Source of the DNA: Siphonodentalium dalli
Lineage: Eukaryota; Mollusca; Scaphopoda; Gadilida; Siphonodentaliidae
NCBI GenBank assembly: GCA_032622095.1
Contig: CP136062.1
Coordinates: 197,355,887-197,419,886, forward strand
Length of the DNA stretch: 64,000 nucleotides
Direction: 5' to 3'
The position numbers and the translations under genes are program-made. Position 1 is the first letter of the stretch. Every line of letters starts with the position of its first letter. The notes under the pieces were generated by a model. The model did not search any database and had not been told where the DNA came from. It worked only from the letters and a program-made list of their open reading frames with translations. Shown piece by piece: positions 23,991 through 36,785 of this stretch.

Positions 23991-24342
23991 GTACGAAAGT
24001 TCATTAGGGCCATCCGAAACACCACCGCACCCCCAAATATACAAATACACAACTCGTTATAACGACTTCCAAACTTAAAATTTTACAAGTCGTTATAACG
24101 ACTTGTTTTTATTTCTAAAAGTCGTTTTAACGAATTCCGACAACTCGATATAACGACTTCCAAACTATATATAAACTATATATAAACTATATATAAACTA
24201 TATATAAACTATATATAACTATAAAGTTGTTATAACGAGTTATTGGAAATCATTATAAGGACTTGCAAGTCGTTATAACGAGTTGTGTATTTGTATATTT
24301 TGGGCTGCAGTGGTGTTTCGGGTGGCCCAAATGCGCTTTCGT
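23991..24342. mobile_element. Fold-back element with an array of GTCGTTATAACGAC palindromes
   Basis: Inverted arms (GGGCCATCCGAAACACCAC on the left, its diverged reverse complement at 24310-24330) enclose seven variants of the 14-bp palindrome GTCGTTATAACGAC and a central (AAACTATATAT)n tract at about 24163-24220. The two short open frames over the arms are mirror images of each other and are not genes. Confidence 0.8.
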
Positions 24343-25469
24343 ATTACGAAATCAATAGCGAACTAGTTGATGACCATGTCTTCTCATGCCGTCCGGGACA
24401 GCGGGGTTTAAGAGAACGGGCAATATACATCGGGGGTATAAGAGAAAGTTCTAGCACGTCGATGTTGGCATCACCCGATATACTCCGTTCTTATTGATGT
24501 GAATTGTTGTTATGATTCGAGGAAAATCATGCCAAAATTGGGGTTGTGTTCTCATTGTTGTGGGGACAAATTCGCTAGGTACAGGAACATCGTGGGATGA
24601 TTATAAACGTGATACCCCGGAGTCTCTTTCTGGATCTCTCCGTTCCGCCTGCAGGATTCAAAATCGACATCTATAGGTATCAAATATCCATGTACCCGCG
24701 CTACCTAAATTACAGTGTAGCTCAGTTGTCTCATGCAACACCGCGGATACATGGAGATTTGATTCCTAATGGGTGCGTTCATACGCTGGTAAGTTTGCAC
24801 GGTATATTTGTTGCTGTAATTTCGTCATAGAAAACCACATGGTGCCAAAATATGAACGGATACACGCACATAACATACATCTTCACTAGAGCGAAAGATA
24901 TGAGATGTAAAATTCACGTAGTTCCATTTGTAACGGTGCTACTGGAATTTGCCTTCAAATACCTGCATGATTGATTCTTGCGAGATAATTACATGCTATT
25001 TACAGGCAAATCCCGGTAACATCGCTACAGGTGGAACTACAGAGATTTTACTTCGCTGTGGTACAAATGTACTTTATGTGCTTGTTTCTGTTCATACTCT
25101 GGGACCACATCGTTTTCTACGACAAAATGCCTGCAAACCATACCGTGCAAACTTGCCAGTGTATGAACGTAGCCTATATGTCGATTTTAGTGGCCTCTGA
25201 TTTCATCACTGAGCCAATTATCCAATGTTTGAATATCGACATCCGACCCAGTTATCAAATACTTTATGGTTATCCGCGTATTGAACGGATACGCTACATT
25301 TAGCTGAATCGTACCTCATATAAGTTCTCAAAGTAATCAATTGCCGTCGATGTAATGTTATGATATCATTGTTAATCTTACAATGTGCCACTTTCCCCCC
25401 ACACAAACGCGGTAGTGGCTATACATAGGTTCCGATTCCGTATTTTGAATAGCAGCAAGGCGTGGAAAT

Positions 25470-25968
25470 AGATCATACATGTCATCAATCTCTATTCTAG
25501 CTACGCCAGTATATATAGATCATAATATACCAGTTCAAAACCGGAAACTTTTTGATGTTCGGACGGGGGACTTTAAAAAATCGATAAAACAACGTACGTG
25601 ATATATTTCTAGTTAATAAGTGTTCCTTGGTAATGTGTTTCACAGTAGGTGCGTCGCTCACAATCATGGAAGTTCCTCCCGGGTAAAACAATTCAATATT
25701 AATTGCGAAATTGACAGACAAAAGTCACCTAAATATTGTAATCTCGAGCTGGGAGTCTGGGACCACCCCTTACTATTAATTATTGTTAAGGAATATATGT
25801 TATCTAAGAAATATATTCCCAGAGTTGTTGTTTTTTCAATGTTTAAAGTTCCTCGTCAGAACAGATCAGAACATAAAAAAATTCACACGCTTTGAACTGT
25901 GGTGGAATATGATCTCTACGGGCGTAGATAGAATTAAGATTCATGCCGCAAACTAGGATGGTAATATT
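25470..25968 (+). mobile_element. TIR element family J, copy 1
   Basis: Inverted ends built on GATCAT-ATGTCAT-AATCTCTA and GGAATATGATCTCTACGGGCG. Matches 32768-33294 in the same orientation at both ends. No coding region. Confidence 0.6.
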
Positions 25969-27500
25969 AGCGAGACTAACAGTTGGCATCTTCAGAATGT
26001 TAGGAACAGACTACGGTAATTGCATGGCGGATATTACTTTGGTAAAACCTCGGGGTTCGTATTCACCGAATGGGTTTAGATTTATAGTGCAGGTGGTTTA
26101 TACCGGACGAGGCTCGATGCGAAGCTATCTGTGGTCATCGATCGGAGATACAATGACGCCGTATAGGATTATATAATCAAGGGATTTGGACGGCGATTAT
26201 AGATTGACCATTATTGTTCATCGTCGGTTACATATGCCGCCCATAATCAAACTTAATTGGGATTGAGATATCTCGCATAACTCGACCTAGACATTGCCTT
26301 TACTCTTCTAGTTTCCCCGATTTATGCTAATTCAAAGATCTCAGCTTCAGTCTGAGCCTCTGTACTGAGTATACATGCATGTACTATATAGATGTGAGAA
26401 CCACACGGACTCACTGTATCCGGTGAGTGTTCGAGATTAAGTCGTGAGGAGGATTGACACAAGGCAAATCTGATAGATTGGGGTCAATGCTATCCAAGAC
26501 AGTTTATGTAGCAAACGCTAGCGGGGATCCATGGTGTATTAAGCTGATATAAACTACCCTGTTTATAAAATAAACCAAGTTGGAGAATAAACGACCGAGC
26601 CATTTCTAGTACTATAGGTTTAATTTCTTCTTCGCAGGCCACAATAATATAATCTGTAAGCCTTCTAATTTCCCTCGAATTCCCAAATGCTACAGCATCC
26701 CATTTTATCGACACCTTTATTAACGTCATTTCGAACTGTTAGTTTCATCGCGTGCGGCACGATATATCTGTGTCAATAGCGGTTTCTTAATTTAAAAAAT
26801 CACTAAAAGGGCTTCCCTCAGAAAGCAACGTTATCTTTATATGCATGCCTTATTCGTGACACACATTTATTTGGTATAACAATTCAAAGCTACCAGTTAC
26901 AACAACCACCGAATTACATGAATTTATTGTATAATGTGAACTCACAATTCCTCACCGGTAGCGCTATATATCCATTCAGGTATACGGGGATAAAGATGGT
27001 TTGCGTCGGTGCCGACATTGGGATTTTCAAACTCCCCCCGCTTGAAGTAGACCTAAATATCTAAGAGAAATCCGAAAATTCATTATCACCCAACTGTTGG
27101 AATGTCCACCCCATCTCTATATGATTGGAAATTTATAAGTGATGATGTTAGATCGGTCCAAATAGTTGTCTAAAGTTCACACTAAATACTGATTTGGACT
27201 ATCAAATTGTCACAAAAATTAACTCAACTTTTGATCAGAAAAATCCAACTAATTATTACCAAAGTTGGAGGGCGTGATACATACCAAAACACATGTCGCT
27301 GCGTCCCTTATTCATAACAAACACAAGGTCTTCATTTTGGAATTTTAAAATTATCAAATATTTAGTGGGAAGATAATTCACGTCTAGCAATAATGTAACG
27401 TATATCGTGATTATTCGATTGCCTTTGTCGCCTCAAGAATATTTAAGAAATCAATGTAGTTGAGTCTATTGAATTGAAGGGTATTGCGCTGTTACACACT
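25969..27500. other. Non-coding stretch, nothing recognised
   Basis: Only short open frames with no domain. No repeat family recognised. Confidence 0.4.
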
Positions 27501-27576
27501 AAATGCGTTCCAACCGCCATTCCAACGTGTATTGTCACGGGGCTTTTGTAAGGATAAAGGGACCTACCTGTAAGTG

Positions 27577-27678
27577 CAGTCCGACCATCCTACCCGGCCT
27601 TCAGTCCGACCATCCTACCCGGCCTTCAGTCCGACCATCCTACCCGGCCTTCAGTCCGACCATCCTACCCGGCCTTCG
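27577..27678. repeat. 25-bp minisatellite, four units
   Basis: Four near-identical units starting CAGTCCGACCATCCTACCCG. The unit length is not a multiple of three, so all frames cycle through the same peptides; the 217-codon open frame across it is treated as non-genic. Confidence 0.9.
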
Positions 27679-28504
27679 ACCGGAAACGACTCAACTACTA
27701 AAGGGCTTTCGCAAAAAAATAAATCAGGAAGCTTCATGCAGGCATGGATGGGCTTTTGTGGCTGTGACTGAACGTTTAATTCTCTGTGCGGTGCACGATG
27801 TCCCCGATTGTATGATGTCATCGAAGCATCCATCATGTGACCCGTGGGAACGTTCGTGCGGACGTCTATTTGTTTTCTACAACACTGCATTAATGGCGTT
27901 GGAAATCCGGACACGGTTCTTGCAAATGTCCATTAGGGATCGTTGTGCTAATCAGAACCGATGTTTCATGATTCTAGTTTGGCGTACCCGATGTACTAAC
28001 AAGGTTGTTTACTTGGTTAGATGCATCTTGCAAATGGGTCATGTTGTTCCTGTTGCGTGCATATCTGGGCTAGATCGGGATCGTTTCCGTTCTACCTGTG
28101 AACTACCGATCGATTATTCTATATCCGCGCACCTAAAACACGCCCACATGTTATAATTCTTTATTACATGATCCTACCCTTATTCCATTCAATAAACTCA
28201 CTCTATAAATTCTGATATAAAACGTTCGTTTAATAACAGGAAATAGTGCCAAGTGACTTTTGACTTCCGGTTAGTCGTCTGTTTACATTCCGTACGCTAC
28301 GTCTCAAAATATTATGGGTTCCAATATTTTTCCAACAAACTGTAATGAATGAAGCGTTACGTCATTAAATATTCGCCGTTAAATACACCGATTGTCTTTA
28401 TTTATCTGGGACTATTTCTTTACGCGGGCAAACAACGCAGAGTTAAGTGAAACGTCATCGCATGCCTTATATAAGCCGGTGTTAGTTTCGCGTCCCATTT
28501 GTTG

Positions 28505-30739
28505 TAGTCCGGTGCATTTATGGTTTTACCCAGAACTAATTGCAACAGAATTTAATTTTGCTGGAATTGGTACATATACCCTCCATAAACAACACACTAA
28601 AAATCATCAAAAATCGGAAAAAGAGAAATTGGTAAATTTCGTGAAAAAAATTGGGCAAATTTGGTCAAATCATCAATTTATGGATATTCATCAATGTATA
28701 TAAAAACAATCAAGTTCACAAATTCCACAAATAGCACATGTATTGTGTCGACCACATTTTCCTGAATCCAGAACTGGAAACCATTCCCAGATTCCTTAAG
28801 TATTTTTCGAGTTGTGTGCCTCAAAAACGCGAGTTTACATGATTTCGGAGCCTTAATTTCGCAGAATGTGCCAAATGCCGTATTATATGGTTAATTATTT
28901 AAAAAACTAGAGCAAAATTAATTACTTTTTCACTGTTTTAGTAATTGCCTCAATAGATAAAACACAAAATATGATTAATATGTGCCTCTATGAATAAGGA
29001 GAATAAAATATTCTCAAACAAAATGTGTGTTCCATTGTATGGACTTAGCCAAATTTGCCGTGACACACAACTCGTGTGATGAAATGCCATATTTGAGGTC
29101 ATGTAACTCAATAAATTAATATTCATATGCTCTGCTTTTCTCGTAACATTATGACAATACTAGATTGAACAAATTGTGAAGGAATTTCCAAATACATTGG
29201 GGAAGAAAATTAAATTATGATCATATGAACTCATAGTCTAGCCTCTTTTCCGAAAATGCTATTGTGGGGCGTTTTTGTCAATTTTTAAAGGTTTTTATGT
29301 GTATTCAGAAAAATTAACGAAAGTTTATTGTGTAAAATTATTCGATCTGTCCTTTTAAATCATTTTTTTTGTTGAGAAAATAGCATTTCAATGGTTAAAC
29401 CAATGAATGTCACTGGATTTCACTCATCGTTGTGGAAACTTACTCCAAATTTGAACGGCAGAAAAATGGGGTAGGGGAAAGCATATCAACAAAAACTTCA
29501 AACTTATGCACCTTGAAGCATAACACTTTATATCAACGGCTTCTGCTTACATTGTTCTTTAATACATAATTTCATATTTCCTTTGTTTATGTTTATTGAC
29601 AGAGCTATAATATTTTTTGCCATAATTTGGCAGTGAAATGTCAAATTGGCATTTTGGGATTGTTTTTATACAACATGGCCATAACATTCTAAATCAACGT
29701 CCAATAACGTGTTAAGCAGTTTTATAATGCAACAGGAATGTACACAAACTGAAAGAAAACAACATTGTGTCTGAAATGGCTGCAATTTGGTGATAATATT
29801 GCATTTTGCGATGTTTCCTACCCCTATACCAACGTTAACATTTGGAGTCAGTTTCCTGAAAAATGAAAGAAATCAAGAGACATACGAGGCATAACCAATG
29901 TAGGGCTAATTTTTTAACACTAAAGTGTTGTGGGAGGAAAGTTAAAATAATTTTACACATTAAAACACCCATTGTTTTTTGTGTTTATGGCCCAACACAT
30001 TTTAGAATGGACAAAAATGCCTCAAACTGGCATCTTTTGAAACAAGCTAAGACTAAGTATTCAAAGGGCCATAAGTTGATTTTCTTAAATAATGTTCTGT
30101 TAGTACCTTTACAATTTGTTCAATCCAACATACTTAAAAGGTTATAAGAAAAGCATGGCATATGGATATTAAATTATTGAGTTACATGACCTCAAATTGC
30201 ATTTCATCACACAAGTTCAGTGTCAGAGGCAAAATTGGCCAAGTCCATACAATGGAACACACATTTTGTTTGAGAATATAATGTTCTTCTTAATTATAGA
30301 TGCACATATTAATATTTTTGTGTGTTTAATCTAGTGAGGAATTTACTAAAACATTGAAAAAGCCGTTGAGTTTGCTCTAGTTATTTTTAATAATTAACCA
30401 TAAATAAGGCATTTTGGCTCATTCTGCGAAATTGAGGCCCCGAAAATGGGCCGAAATCAGGTAAACTCGCGTTTTTGAAGGCATACAACTCGAAAAATAC
30501 TATTTGTAGGATTTGTGAATTTGATTGTTTTATATACATCCATGATAATCCATAAATTGATGATTTGACAAAATTTGCCCAAATTTATTTCGCGAAATTC
30601 AGCAATTTCCCTTTTTCCGATTTTTGCCGATTTTTAGTATGTTGTTTATGGAGGATTTGTGTACGTATTCCAGAAAAAACAAATTCTGTTGCAATTAGTT
30701 CCGGGTTTTTCATTTTTTTCTCATAAATGCACTGGACTA
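28505..30739. mobile_element. 2235-bp near-complete palindromic fold-back element (TAGTCC ends)
   Basis: Ends TAGTCCGGTGCATTTATG and its inverse, flanked by TTG on both sides (3-bp target duplication). The whole element folds on an axis near 29620. Its arms of about 1.1 kb are diverged but alignable throughout, e.g. GAACACACATTTTGTTTGAG at 30249-30268 matches the inverse of 29013-29032. No coding region. It shares terminus and target size with 17242-22155. Confidence 0.8.
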
Positions 30740-31734
30740 TTGATTTAAGTGTGTTTTGTCGAGGTTTTGGATCATGTAATAAATATAATCTACAACTCGT
30801 CCACAGTTTATAGCGGAATTTACAAAAGTCCACCACGTTTAGTCATCTAGGTCGAGAAGAATCGAGATCAAGAAGATATGACGCCGGTTCGTGGTATGGT
30901 GTATTTTATTGGGATATAAAACGCATTACCTAATTGGCAGTTGATAAATCACCGAACAGGATTTAGTGTAACACACAGGCTATGTGGATATTATTGTATA
31001 ACCTGGGCGTTCATAGTAAAACACACATAAAGCAAATATTTCATTGTGATTCAGTAAAAACCTAAAATCAGGGGTGCTTGAAACCTGGGTGCCCATTTTG
31101 AACAAGGCAAGTTATTTTGTTCCCAAAATAATAAGCGGAAATAATGGACATATTTAGTTCAACAGCTTCGTCTGTCAACAACCAACAGACTATGATATTA
31201 CATGTTTATAATGTGTGGCAAGAGATCGCTTCAAATGATAGTTGTACAATAAGCTGTTGATAAGCTCCGCATAAAATGCACTGAGTGTGAGTTTGGGTAC
31301 GCACGAGTAGTGGCCTAAAATATTAAGGATTCGATCAAGCCCGTCTGTGTTATTCTAAATTCAGTTCGGTGATTGGTCAACTGCCAATTGTATCACCCGT
31401 TTCGTACCCCAATAACATTGACCGTAACTCGAACATGACGTAACAAATTGTAACTGTTGACCCAATATGACATCACTTAAAGCGGTCAGCAGAATAATTG
31501 GGGGTGTTTTTTAAAGTTCAGCCGAATCGCATCTGAAACCAGTTATTTATATCGATCACGTTATCGTTGCCAAGTGATTGGAAATCTTATATTGGGCTGA
31601 CTTAATATGCTGCGTGGACTAGTCTCAAATTCGTAGCAGATTTTGTGTAAATAAATAATAATACATTCAGCTTTTTATGGGAATAAATAATTAAAAAAAA
31701 TCTACATAAACATAAGAAATTAATATAGTGGGCG

Positions 31735-31862
31735 TGTGTGCTATTGTGGGATACGGCGCTGTAGTCGTTGGGGTACATTTAGTGAGAAACGCTTCGCGGT
31801 TCAGACAGTGTGCCCAACGACCACAGCACCGTAGCCCCACCCCCCCCCCACAATAACACCAC
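31735..31862. mobile_element. Small inverted-repeat element
   Basis: Imperfect arms (TACGGCGCTGTAGTCGTTGG and the inverse of ACGGTGCTGTGGTCGTTGGG) around about 35 bases, with a poly-C tract in the right arm. MITE-like; no target duplication identified. Confidence 0.6.
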
Positions 31863-32424
31863 TACATTTATTTCCTAAATAAAAATAGCGCTCTCACCAC
31901 TGGATATTTTCCCGCCACGGGCAAATAGTGTCATAGGATATGGATGATTGACAGGCCAAATTAGAAAACAATTATTACCACAATGAAACTAGAGGACGAC
32001 AGCTGGTCTCACTTATGGGTATACTTCCTCTTTCAGGTTCCCACATTAGCAACAGTTTCGAAATAACTCGACATCATATCGAAACTAACCATGTGCTCTG
32101 TGTTATGCTCGACGAAAGCTCTCCAACGCTGATATGGCGAAGTTACTGTACGTATTAAAACGTTCACAGTTTTGGACAAGGATTCTGTATTTTCAGCAAT
32201 AGACAATGACATTGAGTGCCTCAGAATTGACAGACGACATGTTAAACAAGCATAAGTGTGTATCCAATTGAGATGAAAGACTTCTGATCAAATGTTTTAA
32301 AGTACTTTACGTCCGTTAGTTACATGTACACACGAAGTCAGTTGTTGCCGAGTTATAGACTGATCCTTGTCCCAACTAAATCAGCCACCCGATTCATGCT
32401 AACCTCTCATCATCAGCACAATTA

Positions 32425-32637
32425 CAGTAATGCCTAAAGTAATCGACTCCTTAACCACAGCAGAATTATGGGTAACTTTTCAGGATTTAGTCGGAAATAT
32501 GGCTTGTTGCCATTCATCGGAAAACTCCCCCCGAGAGCTTTCCGATGAATGGCAACAAGCCATATTTCCGACTAAATCCTGAAAAGTTACCCATAATTCT
32601 ACTGTGGTTAAGGAGTCGATTACTTAGGGCATTACTG
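32425..32637. mobile_element. Near-perfect long palindrome (fold-back MITE L)
   Basis: Arms of about 97 bp starting CAGTAATGCCTAA, containing AATCGACTCCTTAACCACAG and GGATTTAGTCGGAAATATGG, around a loop of about 15 bases. Only a handful of mismatches between arms, implying recent insertion or gene conversion. A single arm of the same family lies at 62095-62206. Confidence 0.85.
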
Positions 32638-32767
32638 CACTCGTATCGATTCTGATGCAAAGAAAAATGAAAGGAAGGACGCAATCGCAATCGCAATCAT
32701 ACGGGTCGTATCACTAATATAGACACCGGCACACTGAAGCTCAATGGACACCCACACGCCCTGCTGG

Positions 32768-33294
32768 ATCATGTCACAAATCTCTACTCTGGCGTCGCAC
32801 GTAGAAATCATATTCCATCCGTTCAAACATGGCAACTTCATGGTGTTCCGATGGGGAACTTTATAACATTGAACAAACAACGTAGGAAATATATTTCTTT
32901 GTTAGTACTTGCTCCATAATAATCTATTTCACAGTAGCGGTGGTTCCAACTCGAGATAGCATAAATTTTATGACTTTTTTTGAGTCGATATGACAATAGA
33001 CATTGAATTGGTTACCTATGAGAAATTCCACGACTGTAAGCATAGGATTGTTGTCAAAATTGGCTCAACAAACTCACATATCATGGAATATCGAGATGAG
33101 ACCTTCACCTACTGCGAAATACATTATTAGGAACAGGTAGTAACTAATATATATATACATGTATTAGCTGCACTGTTTTGTTCCAGTGTTATAAACTTTC
33201 CTATCAGAATCTCAGAAAGTTCCCATGTTTTGAATTGGCGGATTATATGATCTCGACGGGCGTGATTACATTAGAGATTTATGACATGATCTAA
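32768..33294 (+). mobile_element. TIR element family J, copy 2
   Basis: Inverted ends: GATCATGTCACAAATCTCTA on the left and the inverse of GAGATTTATGACATGATC on the right, with further homology inward (CCGTTCAAACATGG). Pairs with 25470-25968. Non-coding. Confidence 0.65.
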
Positions 33295-34169
33295 CGCCCT
33301 GGTAAATCTGCTGGGGGACACAGAGCACACTAAGTAAGGGTTAGAGCACAAGAATTGTTCTTTACCAGTATCAATCGAGTCGAAGACGAGACCACGACGC
33401 ACAATCCGTGCGCTGGCCGCGATTGGACAAAATAGCCGGTTAGCCACGCCCAACAACGTGATTAACATGAACTGATTGCCGTTGAATGTGAATAGATATG
33501 TCAGAAACAACACTGACTGGTCCAACTTTGAAGCACCCGTGAGATTTGTCTGTTATGAGTTGCGTATGCATAACAAAGGGATAATCACTGAACTATTGCT
33601 TCGCCAGCCTTGGTGTGTTTTACCAAAAATCAGGAAACGATTGTAACAATGGGATTGTGCTCTAATGCTAATTAAGTTTATGCACGAACTCGCAAATCTA
33701 TCTGTCAGTGTTTCAGCCAATTCATTGCAAATAGCCATGTTGTTCCAGAATATGTACGATAAACCGCTTACAGGTGTAACCCAGCGTGCTCTTCAGACAA
33801 TTATAATCGATAGTGTTATACAGCGAATATCACTTCAGTCCCAAAGCATTTATTGAACTTGAACATATTTACATTATTTAACAATGTTTATCAATGTCGC
33901 AACTGATACTTGCTGCCATTGTATAGTTACTAGAGCTGCGAGATATACCCTCGAACATCCACTCGCATTGGGGCTAAAAACAATTATAGGATTCAGCCGC
34001 ATATACTCTCATTTACGTTCAATGGCGTTGAGTTGTACCCCTGTAATAATTGTTTACAATATACATTTTACTCAACTGCACAAACGTCTTTCCGAATCCT
34101 CTGTTGACACCAACACAATCTATTTCAGTTTAGTCAAATATACATCCAAAACATAAAATATTCCGCAAT

Positions 34170-34500
34170 CAGTGTTTCGTGCTTTGAAGACATATTATGC
34201 GTTTGAGTGCGTGAAACTGATAAGTTAGTACGCAGGCGCCATGCCAACTGTGGGAACGTAGCATTCTACTAACATCGCCGATGATCTAAAAGCAATCTAT
34301 AGAAATAATCATCTGAACTACGCTCAATTGTAAATATTTACATCTCGATTCGGGACGCAACAGCCGGCGATAAACTAACGGAAATGATTTCGCCATCGAG
34401 AGTCATTTAATTGATATCTACATGTAAGAATGACGATTTGAGCTGTAAATTTGGATTGATAAAACCGGAGTGTTTCACATTACTTTAATTATATCACGTT
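34170..34500 (+). repeat. Dispersed repeat D, copy 1
   Basis: Shares TAAATATTTACATCTCGATT, CGGGACGCAAC and TTTCGCCATCGAGAGT blocks with 35397-35790 in direct orientation and 59265-59385 in reverse. Confidence 0.7.
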
Positions 34501-34752
34501 TAATAGATACCATCACAAGCACGTGTGGCGTTATGTTGACGTCAATACCAATCGCGTGTAATGATTGTTTATGTTTTGAGTTCGCAAACTCACGTCGCAC
34601 ATTCAATTCAATCGCCGATTTATTAAAAATGTCTTGTGCGATAACTTTGTTTATAAAGTTTGCTGTCATGCCTACGAAGAATTCCCAGGTTTTCGAGCAG
34701 AATGCAGAATTTCCTAGTCTTGTATAAACAGACACGTGGATTGTGCGCCACG

Positions 34753-35156
34753 TTAACCCTTTACCCAACAAACCGGCCAAAACAGGCCAAATATATAAAG
34801 CTTCAACAGCCTAAATTATCTTGGGTCTGTCTCAATAAAACCATACAAATATGGATATCATTGGAACCGGCTCCTTGACGACATTGTGATAGTTACAGTT
34901 ATGCCCTGTGCCAATGCATTCTCTTATATATGCGAGTCGACCATATGTCGCCTCGCATATATAAGAGAATGCATTGGCCTAAAAAAAATCTGTTTTAAAC
35001 ACTTTTTACCATTTTTTCTTACATTTTTTAACAATTTTATAATTTGTAATGTGTTAAGCCAATGCATTCTCTTATATATGCGAGGCGACCTATGGTCGAC
35101 TCGCATATATAAGAGAATGCATTGGCACAGGGCCCTTCTGTTGGGTAAAGGGTTAA
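34753..35156 (-). mobile_element. TTAA-flanked piggyBac-type MITE, inverted sister copy
   Basis: TTAA at 34753-34756 and 35153-35156 with CCCTTTACCCAACA inverted ends. The unique segment (34771-34903) and cassette (34904-35132) are the reverse complement of the 9139-9537 element. Confidence 0.75.
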
Positions 35157-35396
35157 ACAAGTAATTTTTTCTGTGAAAATGAAGAACCATTTCACGGATA
35201 AATTTCATGGCATAAATAGTGTCCTTTTAATACCGCCTGTTGTTCTTGATGACGCAAACGATTCCTTGCTGGTTACATGTACCACATAATTTTGCACGAA
35301 CCCCAGATGCCACTCGCTGTGAACATATTGTAGAGAGTGACAATGCAACTGTCTCAACGTCACACGAGCTTAAACTTGCCCACCTCTTCAGGTACC

Positions 35397-35790
35397 CATT
35401 TCACTATGGTGTTTCAAGACATATTATGGACTTGTTTGGGTATGTGAAATTGATAAGTTAGTACTCAGGCGCTATGCCAAACCTGGGGAATGTAGCATTC
35501 TACTAATATAGCCGAAAATTTCAAAGAAATCTGCAAAAACATTCGATAGAAAACATCATCTCATGCAACTACACTCAATTGTAAATATTTACATCTCGAT
35601 TCGGGACGCAACTATCAGCGATAAACTAATACAAACGATTTCGCCATCGAGAGTTAATTAATATATAAGAATGACGGTGTGTGCTGTCAATTTGGATTAA
35701 TATTTAAAAAAAACAAAAACTACTTTGAGTAAGATTATTCTCAATTTCTATTTGATCGCCCAACTGGAGTATTTCACATCACTTTAAATT
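35397..35790 (+). repeat. Dispersed repeat D, copy 2
   Basis: Direct, diverged duplicate of 34170-34500, including GATAAGTTAGTAC, GTAGCATTCTACTAA and the CATCTCGATTCGGGACGCAA block. Confidence 0.7.
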
Positions 35791-35978
35791 GTACTATGTT
35801 ATGTTTTTAGAGACCTATAACTTGTTTTGCACAATCACCCACTGCCATGGTCTTGTGTCCCTTTAACACTTTGCTTACACAATACTAATTTATGAATATT
35901 TCCCCCTATTGTTTGAAACATTTTAAGTATAAAGCCATTTCAGTAAAAACATTTGACATAAAGAAGTAAAATATAAGA

Positions 35979-36191
35979 CCTTTTGCCTGAGCTGGTACAG
36001 CATTAAAGATCCCATGCCATTGCATTCTCTTATATATAGGAGTCTCCAATAGGGAACATCGCATATATAAGAGAATGCACTGGCTTACAATGTAAAGGTA
36101 AATATTGTTAGGCAAATTTATTCTCTTATATATGCGAGGCATTGGCACATGGTTTTCGCAAAATTTCAGGAAGCTCCAGTCATGGAAGGGT
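35979..36191 (+). mobile_element. Shrunken hairpin-cassette element
   Basis: Cassette 36011-36152 with a damaged left palindrome and only half of the right one, between a CCTTTT-like left end and a CATGGAAGGG-TTAA right end. A degraded relative of 15365-15970. Confidence 0.5.
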
Positions 36192-36569
36192 TAAAACTTT
36201 ACAAAAATTACTGTTTGGAAAATCAAATTATCACATGAAATATTCATCTAACATTGCGTCGGCCATGACATCTCCATCAATAATAATGGTTATTTTAGCC
36301 AACTGCTGACAAGTTTGGCCAAATTGTGTCCCATATCGCGAAGTCCCCGCTCGAGGGAGCAATCGCGAATTGATCGAGTAACCTCGCCATATCTGTTACG
36401 TGTTCGGTTAATTTTATTATGCGATCTCTATCAGATCGACAATTACCCAACGTTCGGATAACGTCCTATGTTATCGGAGAGAACTCTCGGCAGTGTCTGG
36501 ATATTCCTTGGGCTATCGGTGATACCATGCTATTATAGAATTGTGTGATTCCTTTGGGGTGATAAATCT

Positions 36570-36785
36570 GGCTTATGAACGAATTGGTCTCCGGAGTGAT
36601 GACTCTGGACGAATTATGAGCACATGATACTGGTTCTAATCCCGGTAAGCGCGGTTTTGTGATCCATACAAAGGGAAGCTAGTCTGATTCGGGTATCTAG
36701 GCAAGTTTGTCCGTTGATTTTCTGGGGTGGTGTTTTCTACGTGCAGTGGAGTGCATCGTTTGAAGCAGAGCGTAATGGTTGACTC
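36570..36785 (+). repeat. tRNA-derived SINE, copy 1
   Basis: A B-box-like GGTTCTAATCC at 36632-36642 lies after a degenerate A box. The body (TGATTCGGGTATCTAGGCAA, then TTTTCTACGTGCAGTGGAGT) matches the copy at 49861-50230. Too degenerate to be a functional tRNA. Confidence 0.6.

Noticed and set aside
27503-28156. 217-codon open frame, the longest outside the receptor and the Ngaro genes
   Set aside because: Its N-terminal part is a 25-bp minisatellite open in several frames. The rest has no domain and no supporting splice or regulatory context.
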